From positions 1,115,347 through 1,179,346 of the forward strand of contig NZ_STFF01000001.1 in assembly GCF_004834005.1 (NCBI RefSeq): DNA of 64,000 bases, read 5' to 3'. The notes below the pieces were generated by a model, which saw only the letters and a program-made list of their open reading frames with translations, was not told where the DNA came from and made no database searches. The DNA is from Niastella caeni. GTDB lineage: Bacteria > Bacteroidota > Bacteroidia > Chitinophagales > Chitinophagaceae. Made by a program: the position numbers and the translations under genes. Of this stretch, positions 43,010 to 50,265 are shown in pieces. Within the stretch, counting starts at the first letter, position 1; each line of letters begins with the position of its first letter.

Positions 43010-43711
43010 ATGGAAGGAAAGAAACCTAAAATTTTATTATGCGAGGACGACCAGAACCTAGGAATGGTGTTGAAGAATTACCTGGAGTTGAATGATTTTG
43101 ATGTGACGCTGGAACGTGACGGTCGACTTGGCCTTGCCGCATTTCAACGCGAAAGATTTGATCTTTGCCTGCTTGATATAATGATGCCTCACATGGATGG
43201 CTTCACCCTGGCGGAAGAGATCCGCGATGTTGACCCGGATATTCCATTATTCTTCCTGAGCGCCAAAACCATGAAAGAAGATATCATTCAGGGTTATAAA
43301 CTCGGCGCCGATGATTACATTACCAAGCCGTTCGACAGTGAAGTGCTGTTGCTGAAAATAAAAGCCATTCTGAAAAGGAATGAAGAAGTGAATAAAGAAC
43401 AGGAGAATAAAGAATACGACCTGGGCGAATATCACTTCAATCCCAAATTGCGCGAACTAAGCCACAACGGGAAAACACAAACATTATCACCAAAGGAGAA
43501 TGAGTTGTTGAAAATGCTGTGCGAGCATATGAACGACCTGTTACCACGTGAACAAGCCCTCAAAAAAATATGGGGCAGCGATACGTATTTCAATGGCCGT
43601 AGTATGGATGTGTATATTGCCAAATTGCGCAAATACCTGAAAGACGATGACAGTATTGAGATCGTGAACATTCACGGTAATGGTTTCCGCCTGGTAGTGC
43701 CGGTGGCGTAA
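43010..43711 (+). CDS. OmpR-family response regulator (RprY-like)
   Basis: 233 aa. A receiver domain has the acidic pocket CEDD, phospho-acceptor D56 or thereabouts (LCLLDIMMPHMDG), FLSAKT and KPFDSEVL. A winged-helix DNA-binding domain follows, with LSPKENELLKMLCEHMNDLLPREQAL and SMDVYIAKLRKYLKDDDSIEIVNIHGNGFRL. It resembles RprY of Bacteroides, an envelope-stress regulator, but no partner kinase is adjacent. A strong terminator follows. Confidence 0.93.
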   Translation: MEGKKPKILLCEDDQNLGMVLKNYLELNDFDVTLERDGRLGLAAFQRERFDLCLLDIMMPHMDGFTLAEEIRDVDPDIPLFFLSAKTMKEDIIQGYKLGADDYITKPFDSEVLLLKIKAILKRNEEVNKEQENKEYDLGEYHFNPKLRELSHNGKTQTLSPKENELLKMLCEHMNDLLPREQALKKIWGSDTYFNGRSMDVYIAKLRKYLKDDDSIEIVNIHGNGFRLVVPVA

Positions 43712-43712
43712 A

Positions 43713-43802
43713 GAGTTGCCAGTTACCGGTTACCAGTTTCCGGGCCGGTTAAAATATTAAACGCTGAGTATATAGTGTGAAACCATATACTCAGCGTTTT
43801 TC
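43713..43802 (+). terminator. Word array and strong terminator after the response regulator
   Basis: GTTGCCAGTTACCGG and TTACCAGTTTCCGGGCCGG words (43715-43749) are followed by a 14-bp perfect stem: AACGCTGAGTATAT (43759-43772) with ATATACTCAGCGTT (43785-43798), then TTTTTC. It also faces the converging ruvB gene and can act both ways. Confidence 0.85.
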
Positions 43803-43910
43803 GTTATTGTTTATTACTTATTGTAAATTGGTTATTACAAATTGTATATTACGGCTGTATTCTGTATTGGCTTTGGCTTGCAGCGTGTAGCTTGTTTGTA
43901 GCTTTACTTC

Positions 43911-44957
43911 TTACTCAAACAATAAATTAGCGCCGCCGCTTCCGGGTGCTTTTCTTCCCAGGTGCTCATACGCTTTATGCGTTGCTTCACGCCCACGAGG
44001 CGTACGTTTAATAAACCCTTCCTGAATTAAGAATGGTTCGTATACTTCTTCCAGTGTACCGGTTTCCTCCCCTACAGCCGTAGCAATGGTAGTAATGCCT
44101 ACCGGGCCGCCTTTGAATTTATCAACGATGGTTAACAGAATGCGGTTATCCATTTCATCTAACCCATGCTCATCAACATTCAATGCTTTCAGGCCATGCT
44201 GCGTTATACCCAGGTCAATAACGCCATTACCCAACACCTGCGCAAAATCGCGCATGCGGCGTAACAAGCCATTGGCAATACGGGGTGTACCCCGACTACG
44301 CCGGGCAATTTCACCGGCAGCATCGGACGTAATTTTAGTTCCCAGGATGCCGGCAGAACGTTGAATGATCCTCTGCAATGTATCGGCCGTATAATATTCC
44401 AACCTCGATTTAATAGCAAAGCGCGACAACAGCGGAGCCGTTAACAAACCACTGCGTGTGGTTGCGCCAATCAGGGTAAACGGGTTAAGCGTCAGCTGTA
44501 TGCTGCGCGCGTTTGGACCGCTATCGATCATAATATCGATGCGGTAATCTTCCATAGCCGCATACAGGTATTCTTCCACTACCGTACTCAGGCGGTGTAT
44601 TTCATCGATAAACAATACATCCCGGTTTTCGAGGTTGGTGAGCAGACCGGCCAGGTCGCCGGGCTTTTCAATCACAGGACCGCTCGTTTCCTTTATGTTT
44701 ACACCCAGCTCATTGGCCACTATGCGGCTGAGCGTGGTTTTACCCAAACCGGGCGGGCCATGGAACAGGATATGGTCCAGCGCCTCACCGCGCATTTTAG
44801 CTGCCTTAATAAAAATGGTAATGTTTTCGATGATCTGACCCTGCCCCGAAAAATCAGTTATTTCCCGGGGACGGATATTATTTTCAAACTCTTTATCCGC
44901 CGCGCTAAGCGTTTCCTTGTTGTTATTTAAGTTGGGATTGGCCATTTGTTTGGACAT
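43911..44957 (-). CDS. ruvB: Holliday junction branch-migration ATPase RuvB
   Basis: AAA+ motor that moves Holliday junctions with RuvA. Walker [12 protein letters not shown], Walker [10 protein letters not shown], sensor [17 protein letters not shown], and a C-terminal winged helix ending in [17 protein letters not shown] start at MSKQMANP (44957) because a full -7 element at 44973-44980 lies inside the longer open frame that begins at 45002. The RuvC gene is 16 kb away; RuvA is not in the window. Confidence 0.95.
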   Translation of the reverse strand: MSKQMANPNLNNNKETLSAADKEFENNIRPREITDFSGQGQIIENITIFIKAAKMRGEALDHILFHGPPGLGKTTLSRIVANELGVNIKETSGPVIEKPGDLAGLLTNLENRDVLFIDEIHRLSTVVEEYLYAAMEDYRIDIMIDSGPNARSIQLTLNPFTLIGATTRSGLLTAPLLSRFAIKSRLEYYTADTLQRIIQRSAGILGTKITSDAAGEIARRSRGTPRIANGLLRRMRDFAQVLGNGVIDLGITQHGLKALNVDEHGLDEMDNRILLTIVDKFKGGPVGITTIATAVGEETGTLEEVYEPFLIQEGFIKRTPRGREATHKAYEHLGRKAPGSGGANLLFE

Positions 44958-44972
44958 CTTTGTAAAACTACA

Positions 44973-44980
44973 CAAATGTA
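44973..44980 (-). promoter_or_regulatory. -7 promoter element of ruvB
   Basis: TACATTTG on the minus strand, a full TAnnTTTG match, 15 bp before the ATG at 44957. It fixes the start choice for ruvB. Confidence 0.65.
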
Positions 44981-45078
44981 AGCGAGTAATTCCAACATCC
45001 ACACAAACACAAAATTCACTAACTTAATACAGCACTATAATTTACGCTTACATAATTTTTTCATACCAAAACTGATTT

Positions 45079-45726
45079 ATGAAAATAGGCATCATTGGCT
45101 CCGGCGCAGTTGGCCAAAAACTGGGCACTGCCTTTTTAGCTGAGGGACATGAAGTCATGCTGGGTACCCGCAACCCCGGCAAAGAAGAAGTAAAAAAATG
45201 GAAGAAAGAAAATCCCAAAGGCCAAAGCGCCACCTTTGGTGTAACGGCACAGTTTGGCGACATCCTGGTACTGGCGGTTGCCGGGTCAGTAGCCGAATCG
45301 GCCATCAGGCTGGCAGGCACTTCGCACTTCAACAATAAAATATTGATAGATACTACCAATCCCATAGCCGCAGGCGCACCACAAGATGGCGTACTATCTT
45401 TTTTTACCGATCTGAAAGAATCGCTGATGGAAAAGCTGCAACGGCAAATTCCGCAGGCCAAACTGGTAAAAGCATTCAACAGCGTAGGTAATGCGCAGAT
45501 GTATAAACCCACTTTAAAAGGCGGTCCGCCCACTATGTTCATTTGCGGCAACGACGAAAACGCCAAAAAGACGGTGACCAATATATTAACTGACTTTGGC
45601 TGGGAAACAGCCGATATGGGAAAAGCCACTGCCGCCCGTGCTATTGAACCTTTATGCATTTTGTGGTGTATACCAGGTTTTCTGCAAAACCAATGGACGC
45701 ATGCGTTCAAACTATTGAAGGTGTAA
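45079..45726 (+). CDS. NADPH-dependent F420-reductase-like oxidoreductase
   Basis: 215 aa with an N-terminal Rossmann site GIIGSGAVGQKLGTAFLAEGHEVMLGTR (GSGAVG; Arg after the second strand suggests NADP), IDTTNPI, VKAFNSVG and MFICGNDENAK, matching the F420_oxidored/NADP-dependent reductase family. Bacteroidota do not generally make F420, so the second substrate is unknown. It is followed 23 bp later by a small hypothetical gene, probably the same transcript. Confidence 0.87.
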   Translation: MKIGIIGSGAVGQKLGTAFLAEGHEVMLGTRNPGKEEVKKWKKENPKGQSATFGVTAQFGDILVLAVAGSVAESAIRLAGTSHFNNKILIDTTNPIAAGAPQDGVLSFFTDLKESLMEKLQRQIPQAKLVKAFNSVGNAQMYKPTLKGGPPTMFICGNDENAKKTVTNILTDFGWETADMGKATAARAIEPLCILWCIPGFLQNQWTHAFKLLKV

Positions 45727-45749
45727 GGTAGAAGGTTTACCTTTAGCCC

Positions 45750-46034
45750 ATGAATTTCGAAACCTTTCACCAAAGCTTACAAACGAATACGCCGCCTGCT
45801 ACCAGTAATGTGTATCTGCAATCGCTATGGCACGATGCCAAAGGAGATTGGGACGAAGCCCATACCCTTATTCAGGACCTGACCGATAAAACGGCAGCCT
45901 GGATCCACGCTTACCTGCACCGCCGTGAGGGCGACGTTTTTAATGCCAACTACTGGTACACCAAAGCCGGTAAACGCATGCCTGGTTACTCTCTTGAACA
46001 GGAATGGGAAGAGATTGTGAAAGCAATGTTATAA
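45750..46034 (+). CDS. Small conserved hypothetical protein
   Basis: 94 aa, soluble, Trp-rich. The block AHTLIQDLTDKTAAWIHAYLHRREGDVFNANYWYTKAGKRMP is the recognisable conserved part (central WIHAYLHRREGD, NYWYTKAG). I have a memory of similar small proteins in several phyla but no function. Downstream of, and probably co-transcribed with, the F420-reductase-like gene. Confidence 0.8.
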   Translation: MNFETFHQSLQTNTPPATSNVYLQSLWHDAKGDWDEAHTLIQDLTDKTAAWIHAYLHRREGDVFNANYWYTKAGKRMPGYSLEQEWEEIVKAML

Positions 46035-46115
46035 ACGCATATCAAAACGGCAAAGCCTTGTACAAGTGGGTCACTTGAGTATTTTTATACTTCAATAGAA
46101 CATTTTATCCTATTA

Positions 46116-47204
46116 ATGCCCATGGAGCTTTTATTATTATTCCCCATAATTATTTCAAACTTATTTGTTGTAATAAGTCGTTTTTATTTCCTGCATACCG
46201 GCAAACAGCTATTTGGAAAAGCATTCCTGGTAGTAGAAATTTTTTCAATAGTTCTCAGCCCTCTATTTTTTCTTTTTTTAGCTGATATAGGACATATCAA
46301 TGATTGCTGCTTCGAAAATGCAGTGTTTTCACCCGAACACCGGGCATCTATTTATACATTGATCTTTCTTTGCCTGGTAGCTTACTTTTATTCAGGATAC
46401 CGGAAAGCTATTGCTACACCAGTTGTTGAAATTATCACCAATTCATTATTGATAACAGGCATAGTATTGAATATATTAATGTTCATTCATGAAGAAATAA
46501 TAGTGACAATCATTGGTAATACACCTATAATTTTTCTGTTTATATTAATGCTGGTTAAAAACCAACGGCTTCTGATAGAGCATATTCAACAAATGGAAAT
46601 TGAACCCCGTAATAGTCTTGAAGGGTTCGCGTTGAAAATATTATTGCTAAAGCCCTTTGCCAAATTTTCGGTACTATTTGTGCTTTGCCTTCCTTTACTG
46701 GCCATCATCACAGGAATACTATTACTGTTTGGCCAGAAACCCGACTCCATGATCAGGGCATTTACAGATACATACAAACATGGTTTTTCACAACTTGATT
46801 ACATGTGTGCAAACGTAGATTGTGGAGAGCATTTTTTATGTTCGGTGGCGGCTAAAGGGCATAAAGACTTTGTAAAACCTACCCGTTTAGGTATCAGGAA
46901 AGAACGGCTAATTCTTTGTAACAGGCAGTTGCTTGTATCCAATGCTTTTGAAGATCTTTTACAGCACAAATTACCTTTTCTGCATAAAACCATCCGGCGT
47001 AACTATAATCGCGTTGGCAATCTCATTCATCGCCATTATACTATCTTCAATAACAAATGGGTATGCGACGTTGTGTATGTAATTATGAAACCGGCAGAAT
47101 GGTTCTTTCTATTGGTACTTTATACCTTCGACAGGAACCCCGAAAACAGGATTGCCAAACAATATATAAGCAGCAATCACCGGCAGCAACTGGAAAGCCA
47201 GTGA
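46116..47204 (+). CDS. Multi-pass membrane protein of unknown function (DUF6688-like)
   Basis: 362 aa. The N-terminal 230 residues hold about six hydrophobic segments, followed by a conserved cytoplasmic-looking part with CANVDCGEHFLCSVAAKGHKDFVKPTRLGIRKERLILCNRQLLVSNAFEDLL (key pieces CGEHFLCSVAA, VKPTR, NRQLL.SNAFE). This resembles the DUF6688 family as I remember it; no function is known. The A/T content and codon use look slightly different from the neighbours. Confidence 0.75.
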   Translation: MPMELLLLFPIIISNLFVVISRFYFLHTGKQLFGKAFLVVEIFSIVLSPLFFLFLADIGHINDCCFENAVFSPEHRASIYTLIFLCLVAYFYSGYRKAIATPVVEIITNSLLITGIVLNILMFIHEEIIVTIIGNTPIIFLFILMLVKNQRLLIEHIQQMEIEPRNSLEGFALKILLLKPFAKFSVLFVLCLPLLAIITGILLLFGQKPDSMIRAFTDTYKHGFSQLDYMCANVDCGEHFLCSVAAKGHKDFVKPTRLGIRKERLILCNRQLLVSNAFEDLLQHKLPFLHKTIRRNYNRVGNLIHRHYTIFNNKWVCDVVYVIMKPAEWFFLLVLYTFDRNPENRIAKQYISSNHRQQLESQ

Positions 47205-47218
47205 TATTCTTCATCGCA

Positions 47219-47929
47219 TCACTTTCCTATGTGCTTATTCAATTGTAAAATAAGATCCGGGTCAGGACAATTGGCGAGGTATTTTAATCTTTCAGAGTAT
47301 TTGCATACCCCGGGATAATCGCCTTCTTTTAATTCCATATCGAGGATGATCTGAAAATGAAGATGTGGTGGCCAGTGACCGTTTTCATGCAGTTCACCAA
47401 AATGACCAATGGTTTGACCTACAGAAATATATTGTCCGGATGAAAGAGGTTGAATATCGCGGAGACTTAAATGCCCGTACAATGTATAAAAAGGCATCCC
47501 ATCCAGTTGATGCAATAAAATTAACGTTGCGCCATAGTCGCCAAATTGGTCATTGAATGCAAAACTGTGTACCATTCCCCCCAAAAATGCATACACAGGT
47601 GTACCAGCAGGACCCCAGATATCAACGCCCAGATGCAAACGACGCGGCTCTTCGCCAGGAGTTGCGCCATTGAAGACTTCGCTGATACTATAAATGGTCC
47701 TGTGTTCAGCATAACCACCTATGCCATACCGGGAGTTGGTTGCTTTTAGTTTCTGTTGAATGTAATTACTAAAAACATATTCATCGCCTAAAATAGCTGG
47801 CGTCAATTCTTTGTTTTGCTGCGTGAAATCAAGCGGAAGCAATCGATCCGATTCCGGTATAAAATCCACAACGCGGTGATATATAAACTGATACTTGCGG
47901 ATGATATTTTCAAATGTACTCTGCTCCAA
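47219..47929 (-). CDS. M23-family metallopeptidase
   Basis: 236 aa. The zinc ligands of the LytM/M23 fold are visible: HLGVDIWGPAGTPVYAFLGG (His and Asp) and HLHFQI with the upstream His of YTLYGHLS. No signal peptide is seen, so either it is cytoplasmic or exported in another way; some M23 proteins of Bacteroidota lack signals. It could act on peptidoglycan. It converges with the preceding membrane protein gene. Confidence 0.88.
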   Translation of the reverse strand: MEQSTFENIIRKYQFIYHRVVDFIPESDRLLPLDFTQQNKELTPAILGDEYVFSNYIQQKLKATNSRYGIGGYAEHRTIYSISEVFNGATPGEEPRRLHLGVDIWGPAGTPVYAFLGGMVHSFAFNDQFGDYGATLILLHQLDGMPFYTLYGHLSLRDIQPLSSGQYISVGQTIGHFGELHENGHWPPHLHFQIILDMELKEGDYPGVCKYSERLKYLANCPDPDLILQLNKHIGK

Positions 47930-48157
47930 AAGCTGAATGAATTATAATACGCTAATAATCAGGCTACTGCTAAAAAAGAATTTTTTAATCACGCGACGCC
48001 TGATTGCTAATATACAATTATCTCCTTAATAATCAATCTGTAGTAATTAGAGCATAGGTAAATGGGTATGTAACTTTTCAACAAAAAATAAATTTTACCC
48101 TTTAGCAGGGCATCAAATTATAAAATGGCATAATTTCTGACTATTTATCCTATAAAA

Positions 48158-48298
48158 ATGAAGGGTATGGATACGTGGATGATTATATTTTATATGATAC
48201 TGGCGGCTACTATTGTATCATATGCCATTCTGATGAACTATAAAAAAGATCGGAATGAGTTTATGGGCGACCAGGAGGATTCGAAAAAGAGTCATTGA
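48158..48298 (+). CDS. Small single-pass membrane protein (46 aa)
   Basis: An ATG at 48158 opens 46 codons ending in TGA. One transmembrane helix (about residues 7-27: WMIIFYMILAATIVSYAIL) is followed by a charged tail (NYKKDRNEF, DQEDSKKSH). The pattern fits a genuine small membrane protein rather than chance. It ends 3 bp before the stop of the converging 161-aa gene. Function unknown. Confidence 0.6.
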   Translation: MKGMDTWMIIFYMILAATIVSYAILMNYKKDRNEFMGDQEDSKKSH

Positions 48299-48301
48299 TC
48301 T

Positions 48302-48787
48302 TTACTCCATATTGGTATCAATTTCCTGTTCCTCTGGCAACAATTCGCTGTAATCAATTTCAATGTTATTGATCAATTTCTCTTCCAGCATATTCGCCAT
48401 GGTATCGAAATACAGGATCACATGATCCCGTACATTTCTTTTCAACCATCTAAAGCCGCCGGGTAACCGGTTCAACACATCACGATCTTCGAGATATTCA
48501 ATATTATGAATATCCGTAGGGGTTAGTCCCAGTTGTTGCAACTTTGCCAATAATAAATTGACAGGAGCATTGGTAACCGGACAACTTTCCTGCGCGAGTT
48601 CTGTCCATTCGCCGATGCCGGTATGGGCATAAGTAACAATCTCTTCTTTCGTTAATTGAGTAGTGGCCTGCAATAAATGTCCGCAATTGCAGGCACCATG
48701 ATGTCCCCAGGCATAATAATTGCCATTTACCAGGCCGGCGGCCGCTTTACGCAGGCCCTCGATCAATGCTGTATTTGGATGTGCCAT
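48302..48787 (-). CDS. Conserved hypothetical protein with a GACNCGHL motif
   Basis: 161 aa, soluble. N-terminal YYAWGHHGACNCGHLLQATTQLTKEEI has two Cys and several His that could bind a metal, and an acidic C-terminus. The segment DVLNRLPGGFRWLKRNVRDHVILYFDTMANMLEEKL is well ordered. It looks like a conserved Bacteroidota protein without a known role. Confidence 0.78.
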   Translation of the reverse strand: MAHPNTALIEGLRKAAAGLVNGNYYAWGHHGACNCGHLLQATTQLTKEEIVTYAHTGIGEWTELAQESCPVTNAPVNLLLAKLQQLGLTPTDIHNIEYLEDRDVLNRLPGGFRWLKRNVRDHVILYFDTMANMLEEKLINNIEIDYSELLPEEQEIDTNME

Positions 48788-48799
48788 ATTGCAAATTTG

Positions 48800-49030
48800 C
48801 TAATAAATTTAAATCAAATCACAAGAACCAAATTCCGGGAACCCAAAAAGCAAATCCTAAGCAGCAAGAATCAAATAATAAATACAAAATGCCCAAATCT
48901 TAAAACCATTGTGATTTGAGAATTGGAAATTATTGGATCTTGAAATTTTAGATTTCTCCTGGAACTTGTGATTTAAGATTTCCATAAGGATTTGTCATTT
49001 GAGATTTGGGATTGGGGATTTGGTTAACGG
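48800..49030. repeat. Large imperfect inverted word array
   Basis: About 110 bp of forward words (AAATCAAATCACAAG, CAAATCCTAAGCAGC, AAATAATAAATAC) are followed by about 115 bp of complementary words (GTGATTTGAGAATTGG, CTTGTGATTTAAGATTT, CATTTGAGATTTGGG). It fills the gap between the divergent genes at 48787 and 49126; no gene inside. Confidence 0.75.
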
Positions 49031-49125
49031 ATAAACCCAATTCCAGTCAATTCGTTAATTAAAATTTCTACAAAATATAACCCTGCATAGGGCGTTGTAA
49101 ATAATAACCAGCAAAATCAATTGCC

Positions 49126-50166
49126 TTGAAAACATGTATCGCACTTCTTTTAAGCCTGATGCTTTGTGGCATTCTTCCTGTTCTTACGCATGCTCAAACA
49201 ATTACGGGCGCCTGGAAAGGCAAGATCGGTTCGGCCCATACCGAATTGAAACTCATTAAAAAAGGCGATAGCCTGCTGGGCACGTCGTATTATTACACTT
49301 CCCGCAGTAATTACATCCGGTATGCGGTAAAGGGATATTTCGATCCCAACAGCAACAGCGTGATATGGTGGGATGAAGCTATGCTGGAAGACCGCCTTTC
49401 GGGTAAAATGTTTGGTGATAAGGAAGCGCTGCTATCCGTGGCGGATTTTAATTGCCCGGGCGAAAAAACCATGATGCTGGATGGAGAAAGCACCGAACGC
49501 GATAATAAAAACAAACCTAAAGGCACGGTAGCCCTGCAAAAAATTACCTCCTCAGGTTTTCACGATGAATGGGATTTTGTAATTGAGAATTATATCTATG
49601 GTGCTAATGATCCCGAGATCATTGATAGTATTGCCCGGCTACACCTGGTGACGAATGAGGTTACCGAAGAAAAGGAAAGCAGTCTGGAAAGCACCACAAT
49701 TAAACCGGTGGCTAAAAATAACTCATCCATTGCTGTTACAGGCCCGCCAATTGTAGAAAAGAAAAAACCTACTCCCACGCCGACCACAACAGCACAACAA
49801 AAATTTACCAGTCGTGAAAAGAAACTGGCTACCGTAATTCCTATTATAGGCGACAGCATTGAATTGCGCTTTTATGATAATGCGGTAGTAGATGGCGATT
49901 CTATTGCTGTTTTTATGAATGACAAGATGGTGTTTGAGCATGTGCGGTTAAACAATAAACCTTACACACTTACTCTTTCGGTGAATGATCTGTCAGAGGA
50001 TAATGAAATGGTGATGGTAGCCGAAAACCTCGGAACCATTCCGCCCAACACGTCGTTAATGGTAGCTATTGTTGATGGTAAACGCTATGAAGCCCGTTTG
50101 GAAAGCACGGAGAATAGCAGTGCGTTAATACGATTTATTAAACAAAAGAAAAAAGCGAGTCGCTAA
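49126..50166 (+). CDS. Secreted hypothetical protein
   Basis: 346 aa starting with TTG at 49126; the start is supported because it is followed at once by a good signal peptide (MKTCIALLLSLMLC, cleavage near THAQT). The N-terminal part has a lipocalin-like or jelly-like pattern (TGAWKGKIGSAHTELKLIKKGDSLLGTSYYYTS). The middle is Ser/Thr/Pro-rich (TPTPTTTAQQ), and the C-terminal part (KKLATVIPIIGDSIELRFYDNAVVDGDSIAVFMNDKMV) looks like a beta domain. No known function. It converges with leuS. Confidence 0.8.
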   Translation: MKTCIALLLSLMLCGILPVLTHAQTITGAWKGKIGSAHTELKLIKKGDSLLGTSYYYTSRSNYIRYAVKGYFDPNSNSVIWWDEAMLEDRLSGKMFGDKEALLSVADFNCPGEKTMMLDGESTERDNKNKPKGTVALQKITSSGFHDEWDFVIENYIYGANDPEIIDSIARLHLVTNEVTEEKESSLESTTIKPVAKNNSSIAVTGPPIVEKKKPTPTPTTTAQQKFTSREKKLATVIPIIGDSIELRFYDNAVVDGDSIAVFMNDKMVFEHVRLNNKPYTLTLSVNDLSEDNEMVMVAENLGTIPPNTSLMVAIVDGKRYEARLESTENSSALIRFIKQKKKASR

Positions 50167-50179
50167 AATAGTGTTAGGG

Positions 50180-50265
50180 GCAGGCTGCACGCTTCAAGCT
50201 GCAAGCTGCAAGCAGAAATACAGGTTCCGGCTTGTGGCTTGTAGCTTGAGGCTTGTAGCTTTTTC
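50180..50265. repeat. AAGCTGC/GCTTGTA word array, likely two-way terminator
   Basis: GCTTCAAGCTGCAAGC (50191-50206) pairs with GCTTGTAGCTTGAGGC (50237-50252) at 14 of 16 positions; the right side continues GCTTGTAGCTTTTTC. It lies between converging genes. Confidence 0.75.

Noticed and set aside
44958..45002. Longer ruvB start at 45002
   Set aside because: A perfect -7 element (44973-44980) lies inside this extension, so it is upstream of the transcript; the start is at 44957 or 44945.
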